NCBI GenBank assembly: GCA_029834535.1
Contig: JAQMWT010000024.1
Location: 248,001 to 312,000 of the forward strand
Direction: 5' to 3'
DNA from: Chrysophaeum taylorii
Taxonomy: Eukaryota > Sar > Pelagophyceae > Pelagomonadales > Pelagomonadaceae
Length of the DNA: 64,000 nucleotides
The position numbers and the translations under genes are program-made. Below, piece after piece: positions 19,075-31,385 of the stretch (positions are counted from its first letter, which is position 1; each line of letters begins with the position of its first letter). Below the pieces are notes generated by a model. That model did not search any database. It was not told the origin of the DNA and was given only the letters and a program-made list of their open reading frames with translations.

Positions 19075-21764
19075 GGCCGCGAAAAGACCTCTGACGGCGA
19101 CGACGACGATTCGCGCGTCGCGATGAGGCAGCAGCAAAAGTATCAGCGGCCATCTCCTCCGAGCGAACGACGACGTCGTCCCGCGCCGGATTCGTCGGCG
19201 CGCGACGCGCTCCGAGGAGGAGGAGGAGGAGGAGGAGGAGGAGGAGGAGGACAAAGCGAAAGGGCAGCAGCAGCAGCATCGTCCGACTCCGCCTTGCAAT
19301 CGCAGCGCGAATACATCCAAGCAAGGATAGCGGAGTTGAGCAGGGGCTCCGGCGTGGAGGGCGAGACGAAGCTGCTCTCCGGTGGTAGCAACGTAACGTC
19401 CGGATTGCGACAACAGATGATGATGATGATGAATAACGCCCAAAGCGACCAGCAACCCCCAAAACGCCGGCGGCCTCCTGACAAGTACGTGCCTTGCTGG
19501 CCGCCCGAGACGTCGATGCTGCTCCCTCGGCAACGGTCCTCGAGTCCGCCTCGACGGACGCCCGCGTCGTCGTCGTCGTCGTACCAGGAGTCAAGCAACT
19601 CGCCCGCGACCGCTCCGCGTATTGGGCTCCATGATTCGCGGCACGACAGACTTCACCGTGTGGCGGCGGCGGCAATACCCGCCCACCAGAGGGATCGCGC
19701 GATGATCGCGCATCCTAACCGGGACCAACAGGGACAGACGACGAGCTCGAACGTGATGACGAACCACCACTTTCCTACTAAAGGTGCGGCGGCGGCGGCG
19801 GCGGCGAATCCAGAGCATCACCACCCCTTGCCACCAGTGGGTTCTTCGGCGCCGCTCCGGCTATCGGCGCAGGAGCAAACGCTACGCGCCCCACCGCGTC
19901 TCGCGCGAGAACGACGACAGTACCCAAAGTCTTCTTCTTCTCCTCCTCCTCCTTCTTCTTCTGGCCGCCATCGAGGAGGAGAGGAGCGATTATTGACCTT
20001 GGCGCAACACTCCGATGTGTCTTCGCAACAGTTCGCGGCATCGCCCAAACGCCGCGTCGCGCCGTCGCCTGCCCCGCGACAACAACAACGAGAACAACAA
20101 CAACGAGAGCTGGTTGGAAGTAGGCAACAAGCTCCACCACCGAAGCGCCAAGAGTATCATCCGCCACAGCACCAAGCGCATCCGCCGATGCCGGCACCGG
20201 GACGACGACAAGCTTCCGCAGTCCGACGCGCCGGTCATCGATCGGCGCCAACAACTCGTTTCCGCGAGGTGCACCCCTCCACCCTTCGATATCTCTCGCA
20301 ACAAGCGCAGTATTACCGCCGCAATTGCCAAGAAGGGCTCGCGTCGAGGAGACGCTCGCTACTTGAAGAGAGCAATGCGCTGATTCCGGACCGCCAGCTC
20401 GCGTTTGGCATCTCCTGGGCGAGCGATGAGGAAGAGGACGAGTACGCCAACGTCGAGACGGGCGGTTTCTCCGATTCTTCGTCGTCGTCGTCGTCGACAA
20501 CGGCCGAGATTTATTTCGCGCTCGACGCCGAGTACTTCACGCGCTCTCGTGATTGGGCGGAAGACGACGGCGAGGACATGCCGGTGCCCGAAGACGACGA
20601 GCACATGGCGATCGTCAAAATACCCGGTTACGACGGCGTCGACCCAAAGTGCGGCCTCGTCGACAGTCTCACGACGAAGGGCTACGAGGAACTCGTTCCG
20701 CTCACGCAAGCCGAAGCCCAAGTAAGGGCTCAAGTGAAACGCATGCTTCGAGATCTCGTCGTGAGGTTGGCTGCGCGGGTTATTCGTTGATTTTTGAGCC
20801 GCAGGCCGTGGCCGGCGGTGCAACTCGAGAGTACGTCGCCGACTACGAGCACATGAAACGCCTCACGTACAAAGTTTGGGTATGTTGTTTGCGTGTTTCT
20901 CGTCACGTCGCCGCAGCATCATTTCAAAGCGGATCCGACGTCCTTCGAAGCGTTTGCTGCCGTCGTGCTTCACGCGTCCGTCGACGCGAAAAACGGCGAC
21001 GACGACGCGAAGACGCCGCCTTCGCATAATTCGGTGCGCGAGACGCTCGTCGCCGTGAGCCACACTCTTTTTGGTCGCTCACTCGTTGTGCGCAGATGTT
21101 CCAGAGCCTGCAGCCACTTTTCACGTCCAAGAAGCGCGCATTGCTCGAGTCGCTCATCGACTCTCAGCCCGAAAGTGAACAAATTCGCAAAGTTCTTCGC
21201 GAGAAGCGTCTCCAGCAGCAGCCCTACCTGATGATGCCAGAACTTGAGCCACAGCAGCCACCCTCCGTGCGCGTCGATGAGAGCGCCGCTTTTTGTCAGC
21301 AGCCGATAGACGCGACTACGGAACAAACGGACGACCTCGTAACCGTGGGCGTTCAAAGCGCCAACGGGCACCCAGCACTTCTTCTTCTTCCGGAGCAGCA
21401 GCAGCAGCAGCAGCAGGACGTGCGTCCGCAAACCCGAAAATCACCACCCTTGTCGTCGCGGCCGTGCTTTTCGTCGTCCCGCGAAGAAGAAGCGCGGCCT
21501 TCAAATTTTACCGCTAAGATCCGCGGTACTTTCTTTCCAAGGAATTCCGAAATGGCAGCACAGGAGCCAATGTCATCAAAGTCCAAAGTAGCGCCGGCGA
21601 ATTCTCTTCTTCGATCAGACTCGCCGTCGCATGTCGTGGCATCAGCGACCGAATATTTAGCTTCTCAGACGTCGACCGTTCGAGATTCCGCGTTCAATAG
21701 CAAAACCAAGCCTTCGTATGACCAGCGACGCGCGACGCAGCTTCCAGATCCAGCTATCGTCTAG
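17239..21764 (+). CDS. UBZ4-finger / SIN3-type PAH protein, copy A (multi-exon)
   Basis: Proposed exons: 17239-17389, 17459-17682, 17735-18634, 18678-18740, 18778-18867, 18916-20760, 20805-20879, 20917-21054, 21096-21764 (1384 aa). The N-terminus has a Rad18-type UBZ4 finger (CPVCGK...HADRC, C-x2-C-x11-H-x3-C). A PAH domain like those of SIN3 corepressors is rebuilt across exons 3-5: DALEYVQRMRNV, EFVLLLK, EYKSRRRSPSTIATQISHLL, then DYPDLVADFQRFLP. A long disordered middle (poly-Asp, poly-Gly, Ser, Gln runs) leads to a conserved C-terminal helical region (DYEHMKRLTYKVW, SFEAFAAVVLH, ALLESLIDSQ). Copy B at 23.7-27.0 kb shares all these parts and eight intron positions, which supports the splice model. 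A nuclear, ubiquitin-linked transcription corepressor or DNA-damage adaptor is possible, but this is inference. Introns are 37-69 nt; the one after 18634 uses a GC donor. Confidence 0.85.
18340..18570 (+). repeat. 96-bp tandem repeat just before the PAH domain
   Basis: Unit starts at 18345 and 18441 (ACCGGGACGACGGCCACGAC), 96 bp apart, encoding NRDDGHDYVERA...SQSSSSSSGLSYQ. A third, diverged unit runs into the PAH domain itself: RLANQDALEYVQRM resembles HRQANRDDGHDYVERA. So the first PAH helix seems to have been copied upstream. The paralogue at 25.3 kb lacks these repeats. Confidence 0.85.
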
Positions 21765-23739
21765 TCTCACAATTAATTTGCTGCGGTCATCTTTTTGGCT
21801 TGCTGCTTGTTCTGTTTGTCCTTTCTTTGTCTTTTCGATAATTGTGCCTTTCATTTGTTGTTTTACTTAAAAAAAGCAGCAGCAGCTTTGTTATGAAACA
21901 GTGACACGAGTTCTCTAGCGAGTGTCGGAAGAGCCCGGTCGAGGAGGCTCTGGTCGTACGATGTAACAAACCTCTAGAAGAGGGTTGTTTGCATACACGA
22001 AGGTGAGTAGAGTAGAGCAAGCGTAGTAAAGCCCGATGTCGGGCGGGACTCGTACACTTTATTCATTAGCCGCAGCCACTTTGGACGTCCCTCGCAAAGA
22101 TGGCCTTGCGACGTCACCCCCCCTTACTTCAGAATCCCACACGGATATTTATTTATTTATTTATTGCCTTCTCTTTAAAAATCCCACACCTTTTTTTGTA
22201 CCGTTATTACATTCTTATTTCCCAAACGCTCTATTTTTTCCTACACTAGTAGTCTATACGGCTCGATATCGGGGCGGAGAATGAAGAATCCAGACTTGTT
22301 GTTATTATTACCATAACATTCTCACATTTTTAAGGGATCTCTGATCAACAAGTTTGATTTATTATTCTTGTTCAAGCAACTCCCTGACTATAGCCAGAAG
22401 GATAGAAGACGAAGTAGTGAGAGAAAAGAAATGCCACATACAGAGCACGACGTACAAGCTGGGAGGAGTCGTAGGAGAGGAAGGGATGAAGGGGAAAAGT
22501 ATGAGGGCGGCGAAGAAAGAAGCAAACGGAAAGAAAAGAGAGCAAACCAAGCGGAAGCAAGCAGAATGAGAAGAAAGGGCGACTCAGAGCGCTGAGGTCG
22601 GCTGAAGAGCAGGGGGGGCAGGCCGACGAATACAAGACGCGGAGAGACAGAGGAAATAACTACTTTTTTAAGAAAGAAGACGAAGCGCTTCACTTTGCCA
22701 TACATTGGCCGCCACTTTAATTGTTTGTTTTGGGTGACAACTGTCGCAAGTTCGTACCACATACACCATCAGACGAGAGGATGGCAAACAACAATAGCCT
22801 CTCACCCTGGCAACCGACCCGCGCACGAAGCTGTGAGCTGCGTCCGTACAACACATCGGGAGAACAGAAGAACGTCGTGTTCGTGAATCAAGTACAAAGG
22901 AAAGTCAGGCGACCGGAGAGACGCCTCAACCAGTCCCGACCGCTTAGTGTTCGCAAGTTCAAGGTAACGAAGCAGCAAAGTAGTAGTAGCAGCCACATAA
23001 TACCTCTATCGTTGCGCCGTCGTCAATAGAGGATGCGTCCGCGTAATCAGATGATAATTCACGAAGCGACTACCCGAAAGAGGACGACAACATTCAATAC
23101 TTAAGGGACGACAAACTCTTCAACAGCAGTTCTAACGCTGCTTTAGAATCTGCGGCTCATTCATTCATCCATCAATGCGCCATGATGAACACCAAAAAAG
23201 TAGTTTTGTTATTTTTTCCCACCACGGTTAGTTCCAGCAACATCACGGGTGGTCCTTACTCCTAGTCCTACTACTACTACCACTACAACGGCGGCGGCGA
23301 TTAGTTCTCTCCGGGGTTTTTAATTGCACTCGCCGCGTGTAAAGGAGCGAAGACTTTAGTCGAGTCGTAGACATGGTCGACGCAGAACACACCTAGGGTC
23401 ATCCAACAAAAATATGCAAAAAGCAGGCACTTCGAAGTCGCAGTGTGAGCGTCGAAAGACCATCGAGGAGCGTCATGAGATGTGTGGGCCCTCGGAGTTG
23501 CTGCTGGTGTAGGGGTTGGCTGTCCGCCATCTAAAAACCTTGGTAGACGACGACGACGGCACGATATACTTGGAGGCACTCGGCCGGAGAACCAATAAGC
23601 AGCCAGAGACTTTCGAAGGAGCGAAGATGATCTCCAACGCGAGTCAAACTTAGTAAATGGCCACCAGAAGAAAAAGGAACACCAAATTAGAGATCATTCC
23701 ATTCGACCAGCACGTTTCACGAGCACACCAGCAAGGGCG
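21765..23739. other. Spacer between the two convergent paralogues; no gene seen
   Basis: About 2 kb with no credible ORF on either strand. It holds only short low-complexity runs (TTTA repeat near 22148-22165, ACT triplets near 23265-23285). The largest open frames (about 120 codons) are purine-rich artefacts near 22390-22760. Confidence 0.6.
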
Positions 23740-26700
23740 CTAGCACGCCGCCCGCTGAGGCTTGGGCCAGTTCGCGCGCATCTTCTGCAAATATTGCCGC
23801 GTCTCATCGCATTGTACGTCGATTAGCTTCTCGAGCACATCCTCAGCATCGGCATTAAAGAGACATTTGAGTCGGTTGAGCATCTGTGGCGAGACGCGGG
23901 GCAACACGATGAGCGGGCAGTCACGTGGAACACAACGTACGCTCGTCAATGCGTCAAGCGGCGGTGGCCCGCGCGTCTTGTTCGCTTCGAGCACGATCCC
24001 GGCAAAGGCATCGAACGAGTACATGTCATTCTTGAAACGCTCCTGAGCGCGCAGCAAAAAAACGTGAACGAGCAAAGCGGCGACGGAAAGATCCGCACCC
24101 AAACTTCGTACGCCACTTCGCGCATTTGCTCGTAGTCGTTTCGGAAGGCCGACCCGAGCCCATCGGGCCTCGCTTGCTGCGATGCCCACAGCAGCACGCG
24201 TCAGGAAAGGTCTTCGATAGCAACGAGTTACGACGTACCGCGAGCTGCTTGAGCGCTTCGTCGACAGCCGCGATGACTTTGGCGCGCGGGGCGGGCGGAA
24301 ATTCGTCGCGATTCGGCTCGAGAGCGCAACGGCTGCGGGGTGGCTTGGCTTCGAGTTCGTTGTGCTCGCCAACGAATAGATTCGTGAGGGTGGGCTCGAT
24401 TTGTGACGTGTCGGGCTCGACATCGCAATCAGCCGCGCCCTCGACCGCGGTGTTGTGAACCTTTGTTGTCTCATCGCCATTGTCCTTGACCGGCGTGTAC
24501 TGCCAGACGTCTGCGCCGACGAACTCGCTCTGCGACTTGGTCTGGCCGCCGTCGTCTTCCTCGCCGCGGGCGAAACCTCCGGGGTCAACTGAGGCATACG
24601 CATCTTCGTAGTCGAACGGTCGCCAGTAGATCCCGGGTTCGAGCTCGTTTCGATGCTCATCAGCTTCGTTGGCTTGGGCTATGGCGGCAGCTGTCGCTGC
24701 CTTCGCCGCCTCGAAATGCTCGGCTCGCCGCTCGTTCGAATCGCCGTCGCAGCGGCGGTCGGCGTTCGCAGCCATTGTTGCATATTGCGGCGGCCACTCC
24801 GGGCCACCGATGGGATGATAGCCATAGTACTCAAAGTACGACATCTCGTCGCTGTAATACGGCTCCATCCCCTCGGCCGACTGCTCGGCCTCCGCGCCTT
24901 GGGGATCTTCCGGTGGAGTGTCGTCCGCGTCTTGCGTGCCGCGCTTCTGTCGTCTCTTCTTGCGCTCCTGCGAAGAACAAGACAAGCATGAGGAGACCCA
25001 CGGCAAACATCATCATCATCGCACACACACACCTTGGTCCCCAAAACACGGCTCGCGTCCACTCCGCCGATCTTGGCGTCGTGGGGCAGCGGCAAAAATT
25101 TGTCGAAATCCACAACCAAGTCTGGGTAGTCCTGATGTTCGCGAGTACTCATACTCAGCATTGACACAACAAACACACACACCTTGAGCAAGTCGGCGAT
25201 GTGCCGAGCGACCTCGTCCGCCGAAATCGTCTTGCTCTTGTACGACTGTGCCCGAACTTAGCGCGCAACATGCATGACCAGACGTGCTGACCTTGAGGAG
25301 GCCCACGAATTCGGTGATGATCGCGGGAGGGACATTGAAGACATGGCGCATCTGATTGACAAATTCCAGCGCGTCTTGATTTGTCGGTTTCCGCGCGAGA
25401 GACCGTGACCGCTTCTTCCGGCTGGTCTTCTGGACGACGGAACCGCTGTTTTTCGTGATGATGCGATTTCCGTTGGCGTCTGCGCAGCACACGAGAAAGA
25501 ACGCAGTTATTTTGCACACCCAGAAGAACAGTCGGACGAGCGGAAGAACGTACCGCGAGCAGTCACGGTCGTTCCGGCGGGAGCGGTGCGCTTTGATGCG
25601 GCCGCTTGCGAATTGGCCGGGCGACGCCGCGGCAATGCGTCCTTCTCGTTTGTGTCGGGCAGCGGCATGAGCCCACCTTCTGAAGAACCACGGGCATTTC
25701 CATCGGGGGGGGTCTCCGAAGTCTCGGTGCAGCATTCGGAGGGAGGATCGGCGAGCGGCGCCGCCGTCTCCGACGTGGCGAAAAGCGAGCCGTTCATCGA
25801 GTGTTCGCAGTGGAAACCCGTGTTACTGACGCGGACGCGCATGAGAAGGCGAGATACGCGGTCTTCCACTTTGGTGGTGGTGGTGGCGGACGCGGCGTCG
25901 GCGGCAGCGTCGTCATCATCGTTGGGACAACCACGGGGCGGGCACGCGGGTGCCTCGGCAGCTTCGATGAGCGCTGTGGATGTGTCGAAAAAAGTGGCTT
26001 CGATCTCGGGGTGTGGCCGCCTGGTGGGTCTTGTCGAGCGGTAGAGCTCGAGCTGGTATTCTTCCTCCTGGATTCGTCGCTGAAGCTCTGCCGACTTTTT
26101 CTTGTCGATCGTGCCCTTGCTGGTCGTCACCGAGACGGCCTCGGCCGGGAAATGTCGCATGCGATCCTCGATGAATCGCACGCGTTCCAACAGATGGTTG
26201 GGCAGTGCCTGAGAAGCGCAGGAGAGGTGCCAGGTTAGCCGCGTCGCCACAAAAATACAAACAAGACCGTTGATTGCCGACGGATCGCGACGACAACGAC
26301 GAGGGCGTCGATATCACACACAAGCCTAAAAATGGACCCGGATGATCTTCGTACCATGACGTGGATGACCGGAGCATTGCGAAACTGGATTGCCTCGCCG
26401 CCCGGAATCGTCCACGTTTTGGCCTGGTGTTGTGCGACATGTTTTGGGGCTCGTCGCGGGCGGGCCTGGTCACGCAAAGACGGCGATAAGAAACTGTGGC
26501 GATCCACTGACGTGGACCGTACCGGCGCTTGTCCGATCGCGGAGTCGACACACCCGCTACTCTTCTCGGAAGGTTGCGGCGAAGGCGGGCGCGCGTCATC
26601 CTGGCCGTTCGAATTGCCGAGGGCGACGTGAAGAACGAGGCCATCGGGGGTCGCGATTGGTCCCCGCGCCATGGTGGTAGTCTTTTTTATTCGCTTTGCG

Positions 26701-27014
26701 GGGCGCCGCGCGGTCCCTCCAGACAGGGCTTTTGCCAATATCGTGCCCGCGGGGCGCGGCCGCGGTGCCGCGTCTCCTTCGCCTGCGCACCATCCTGGGT
26801 TGGGGACTGCCATCGGGGAGCGATCCGCACCTCGTGGCATGTCCAAAAATTTCTGCGTCGCGCACCGGTCGGCGTGTTGCTCAATATGTCGCAACGTGAA
26901 CAGCTTTCCGCAGACGGGGCACGGCGCGAGGTGCGGCGCTGTCGTCGTCCGCTTGGGACCCCGCGGGGTGGGGTCGGGCCGCAGGGGCTCAACCGGAACG
27001 GCGTTCGGCTCCAT
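23740..27014 (-). CDS. UBZ4-finger / SIN3-type PAH protein, copy B (multi-exon)
   Basis: Proposed exons, in coding order: 27014-26831, 26782-26355, 26208-25554, 25479-25292, 25245-25183, 25131-25033, 24967-24239, 24176-24099, 24042-23941, 23883-23740 (889 aa). All joins keep frame and use GT-AG. The N-terminus has the UBZ4-type finger CPVCGKLF...HADRC. The PAH domain is DALEFVNQMRHVFNV, TEFVGLLK, SYKSKTISADEVARHIADLLK, DYPDLVVDFDKFLP. The C-terminal block is NDYEQMREVAYEVW, SFDAFAGIVLEAN, VLEKLIDVQ. A middle block with GFHCEH pairs with GFECEH of copy A. It is shorter than copy A because the disordered middle is smaller (243 against 615 codons in the matching exon) and it has one extra intron (25553-25480). 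The 21-codon PAH exon is the same length in both. Function as for copy A: PAH binds short helices in transcription factors and UBZ4 binds ubiquitin; the cellular role is inferred. Confidence 0.85.
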
Positions 27015-27238
27015 AGTGTTCCCGTGTTCCTCGTCACACGAACGCTCGCGATCAGCGTGCCAAATTACACGGCACTCTGGTTTTTTGGCAGCGATCAACT
27101 CTCATGTACTGCGGTACCGTATACTTTACCGGATCGTCCAACGGTCAGCTGTTATCGGTTTCCTAGTAGACTGCGTTAACTAAAAAAAACACGACGACTG
27201 CCCTGCCCTGCCCTGCCCTTCCCTTTCCTCAACGAACG

Positions 27239-28557
27239 ATGGGAAGCGCCGTGAGCGTCGAGGCCTTCCCGGACCGCCTCGACCAGGACCAATGCCAGGC
27301 ATTTGTGGGCGGCGAGGTGCGTTTCTTTTTGTGCACAACCACCAACCTTGTCCTAAGCCTTCTTCTTATACTTCCGCGACGTCCCGGCAGGCGGTGTTTG
27401 ACCTCCCCAAGTTCAACCAAATGTGCGACGCCGACGGCACCGTGAGCAAGGCGGAGGTGCTGGCCATGGCCGAGGACGACCTCGAAGATATGGCCGCCGT
27501 GGCCGAAACCGTAGAGCGCAACGGAATTTTCTTTAGCTTCGCGGCGTTCGACGCCGACGGCTCGGGAGGCCTCACTCACGACGAGTTTGTGCAAGCCGCC
27601 AAGGCACTCGGGTACCACTTGCTCCCCGACAATGTCAAGCAGATGTGCAAGGAGATCGACATGGATGACGACGGCTTGATCGACGAGGAAGAGTTTGTCA
27701 AGTTCGTGAGGTCGAAAGTTGCCGCGACGGAGAAGGTTCCCGACGGCGTAGACGCCACGACTCCCGGCGTCATCTACGAGCACCTCGGGACGCTGGGGGC
27801 GCAGCATGGCTACGGCACCGCGCTGGCTATTCTGAAACGACGCCCCGAGGCGGCGAGGGACAAGTTCTCCTCGAACGGCCGGTACCGCGGAAGCGACTGG
27901 TACCCGCTCCACTACGTCCTGACCCAGGACGTGAGCGACGGCGCGGGCGACTCGAACGCGGCCGCAGCCAGAGCAAGACGACTCGTTGCGACGCCCATTG
28001 TCCAGGCTCTGGTCAAGGCCTACCCCGCGGCCGCCGCCCACCGCTGCATGGAGGGCGTCCGCTTCCCCAAAGGCCACCTTCCGCTCGAACTCGCCGTCGC
28101 AAAGGGCTGGGCACTCGACGTGGTCGAGCCCCTCCTTCGAGCTTACCCCGATGCTGCCACCATCCTCGACCCCGCCACCGACAAAGCCCAAAAGAGCCTC
28201 GACTCCAAGCAGCCTATCACCTCGCTAAAAAGCTTTCGGTGGCTGCGTCAAATCGCCGTCGACGCCGCCGCCGACGAGGCCATCCTCTCGCTCTTCCCGA
28301 AACCAAAACTCGTCGACGGCAAAGTCACGTGGATCTCGGGCAAGGACATCGCCGATGCCGAAGCGCAACGAGCCAGATACAAGGCCGAGCGCGACGCCAA
28401 GCGAAAGGCAAAAGTCGAGGCTAAGAAGAGGCGCGAGTCTGAGCGACAAAAGCAACTCGAAAACGACGCTAAACTCCAGGAACTCCTCGACCGCCACAGC
28501 CGCACTTCCCGCGACCTCGATGACGACAGCAACAACAACCCGGCACTTGTCCTCTGA
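27239..28557 (+). CDS. EF-hand protein with N-myristoylation signal and ankyrin-like C-terminal region
   Basis: Two exons, 27239-27316 and 27391-28557, give 414 aa. The intron (27317-27390, GTGCGT...GGCAG) is needed to join MGSAVSVEAF to the EF-hand region. MGSAVS fits an N-myristoylation signal. There are two canonical EF-hands: DADGSGGLTHDE near residue 78 and DMDDDGLIDEEE near residue 115. A degenerate one (DADGTVSKAE) precedes them. The C-terminal half has PLHYVL and LPLELAVAKGWALDVVEPLLRAYPDAA, which look like divergent ankyrin repeats of the kind common in algae, and then a basic coiled coil (RARYKAERDAKRKAKVEAKK) near residue 365. A membrane-tethered calcium sensor or adaptor is likely. 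No kinase domain is present, so it is not a CDPK. Confidence 0.85.
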
Positions 28558-29155
28558 GTTCGGCGGGAGGTGCTCCTGCGAAAGATTCTAGATATTTCTT
28601 ATTACTCAAACAATACAATCGTCGATGCGCTCAGTCGCATATTTAGGTGTCGGGCCGCCCTCGCTCAACTTGCACCGTCCTCTCTCCATACACCCAGCTG
28701 CCGAAAACACCGATTTTTACCGGCTGGGGGTCGTCACGACTCCCTGGTGGTGGTGGCGGCAAACCTGTAGGCCTCTCGGTCGGGCGGCATAATCCCCAGA
28801 TAATTTAACGGATTTCTGCTTTAAATTCTGACGATGAATCCGCAGCAGACAGCATAATTTTTTTTCGTCGACCACAGAAGATGGAGTGTGCTTTTTGTTC
28901 TGGAGCGCGATAGTGTGTGCAATAGGTCATTCAAAACTTTCGATGCGGAGTACCTGCGCACCAAATTACAGCGGTATCATCGACGCAGATATGACAAGTC
29001 GACGGACGCGAGGCTGTGGGGGTTCCCTTGTTGTTTCGTACGCAGTTGAGTCGATGGAGAAGTTGATAAGTAGTCGTTGTGTCCGAGGGGACACCGAATT
29101 CAACGTCAGTCTTCATCATCTACCTCAACGACAGTGACTCATTATCATCGACCTC

Positions 29156-29198
<43 letters not shown>

Positions 29199-30161
29199 TT
29201 TTCGCGGCTGGCGTATGCTATCCAGCTGGTGATCAGCTCATGATGATGTCGTTATGGATCAGACACGGTCGCTCGATTTCTGAGTTCTCTCGATTGAGGT
29301 CCCTGTTGGCGGCGTTACGATTGGCTTGGGTTGTGCTTTTTTGAACAAGCGACCTATTCTTAAATGCGACTCTCGAAAACCTTGACGAAGGCCCTTTGCG
29401 AAGCATCTTCGACCTGAAGACGGTCGGTCGCAGAGGGATTTATTCGCGGAGCAAACACTGAACAGTCGCGCGGAATCAATCAATCGCCCGTATTGTTGTT
29501 TCGGCAAAGCCTCGGCACCTCGGCCTACGCACGTTGTCGGGGCGCTGGCGGTACTCTCTTATGCTAGGAGCGCTAGTAAACTTATGATATTCCTTGTACT
29601 CTATGCCTATCCCGAGGGCGCCAAATGTGATCACGATCGGGCGGACCCCGCATCGTGTCCCCGACTGGAAGCAAGCATGTCCCACCACGTGGCAATATCG
29701 CTTCCTCGGCTCTTACGTGGAGGAGGGAGCTCTCCAGTCGCGGCAACATCATCTCCGGACCTCGAGAAAAAGATCTGGCGGTGGGCGCTTGCCAGACCTC
29801 ATCGCAGACACCCGAACATCACCCCGTTGGCAACACGAAGCGAGGCTATTTTCCAGGTCACGCGAGGTTTGTTGGCCGTGAGAGGACCTCGTGGTGTAAA
29901 GTGACCAAAAGACGACGACGACGGCGTGAAATTAAAGTTGTGACCGCAGCTCTTCAATTGTTTTGACGTTGCACCTCCGCTCAACGATCCACACCAAGAG
30001 ACCCAGAGCGCCTCGGGAACCCAACCCCGCTTCTTTTTTTTTGCGCCCCCTCACCCGCGCGCACGGTTGATACACAGCGACGATGCTATTTTTAAAATGA
30101 CGAACGAATCCCAGCTTGTGCTGATCCAAGCTGCGATCGTATCCTGCTAGAATTATTTTCT
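28558..30161. other. Intergenic region, no gene seen
   Basis: No supported coding region. A CAA repeat array lies at about 29156-29195. The open frames near 29580-29970 are short, overlap in three frames and show no protein-like features. Confidence 0.6.
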
Positions 30162-30590
30162 TCACCGATGAGCGAATCGCAGTGCGATGGCGTCCTTTGA
30201 GTCGCGCGTCCACTCGTCGCGGTATTTGCGTAGCTCGTCCTCGGGAAGGCCACCGCGCAACGAAAAGGTAGTCCCGAACTCGGACCAATCTTTTGACACG
30301 GGCTTCCACGTCTTGGAGGTCGCGGACTTATCGTAAAAAATGACATTGGCGTAATTGCAGGACGATGTGTCGGGGGGCACTACTCCCGCTCCGTAGACTG
30401 GCGCGACAACTTGAGTGCCTTTCCATCCGTTTTGTTGCTCTTGGGAGGTTGTCACAAACTGTGTCGTGGAGAATCCGCTTGTCGCGAGACCCGGTTTGAA
30501 CGACTCTTCTATCCAGTTGCTCGTCAGTGTTTTGTGCCCGTAGATTTGCTTGCCGCCGCGCAGACTGTTGCACCCAATCGTCTTGTCCAT
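30162..30590 (-). CDS. Small hypothetical protein, 142 aa
   Basis: A complete ORF, MDKTIGCNSLRGGKQIYGHK to DAIALRFAHR. Composition is balanced and unlike the low-complexity ORFs around it. The polar, Gly/Thr-rich stretch ATSGFSTTQFVTTSQEQQ and the second half (KDWSEFGTTFSLRGGLPEDELRKYRDEWTRD) recall small axonemal microtubule-associated proteins, but I cannot name a family. No signal peptide or membrane segment is seen. Confidence 0.55.
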   Translation of the reverse strand: MDKTIGCNSLRGGKQIYGHKTLTSNWIEESFKPGLATSGFSTTQFVTTSQEQQNGWKGTQVVAPVYGAGVVPPDTSSCNYANVIFYDKSATSKTWKPVSKDWSEFGTTFSLRGGLPEDELRKYRDEWTRDSKDAIALRFAHR

Positions 30591-31385
30591 CGCGCGTATC
30601 TTTGTGAATCCTTGTAAGCCGTTACGTCAGTCGTTACGGCAGAGTAATTAATTAGTGTCTAGAAACAGAAAATTTTGACGTGTCACGCGGCATCAGGACG
30701 AGGTCGGCTCCCTCCTCAGTCTCCGCCATCTCTGCCGGAGGCTCCAAAGGTGCACAGTCGAGCGATCTGAGCATGACCCAGTGCTAGGTGGTGTCTCCGT
30801 GTTGCGCTTGGACCCGTAGGAGTTACAGGGCCACGATATTTTGGGGTCAGGCGGTGCCGTTGGCCCTGCGGCTGGCGGCGAACTCGACTTTGTAGTTCTT
30901 GCCGGCCTTCAGGTCGGGCTGCGACTTGTGGCAGAGTCTGCGCCAGCTGTCGGACTTGCTCGGCTATGCGATGTTGCCGAGGTGGCAGCCGCGACGTGCT
31001 TCGATGGACGACAGCGTCCCGCCGAACCAGACCACGACCATCATCAACGTCGCAGGCTTAGTCTCCGTGCCAAGGAAGGCTTTGAGCTCCTACGACTGAC
31101 TTTTTGATCGAATACACGTGTTCATCGCAGAGTCGTGGTCAATCGTGAGGAGTCTCGGGACGTCCTTTCCATCTACGATCCCCATTCATTCCAGGCGGCG
31201 CCTCGGTCTCCAGTCAGCGGAGCCCCTCCTCCGGCAGCAACGGCACCACCACCAGCAAAGATGATGGCCTCGACCGCTGGCGCCTCCGCGACGTCCGTGT
31301 CTCTGGCGAAGACACCAACATCCCCGACGCCCGAGTAATCTCCGCGGTGAATCCGCATTTGTTCAGCAAGCGGCTATTTATAATC
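30591..31385. other. Intergenic region with possible gene debris
   Basis: No intact ORF. The minus strand around 30690-31060 reads in short protein-like blocks (for example DLKAGKNYKVEFAA and SLDCAPLEPPAEMAE) separated by stops. This may be a decayed gene but I cannot name it. Confidence 0.35.

Noticed and set aside
22354-22762. Overlapping purine-rich ORFs on both strands
   Set aside because: Low-complexity GAA/AGG composition, no start context, no conservation cue.
29156-29195. CAA array as a possible CRISPR-like or telomeric repeat
   Set aside because: A plain trinucleotide microsatellite without spacers; the organism is eukaryotic.
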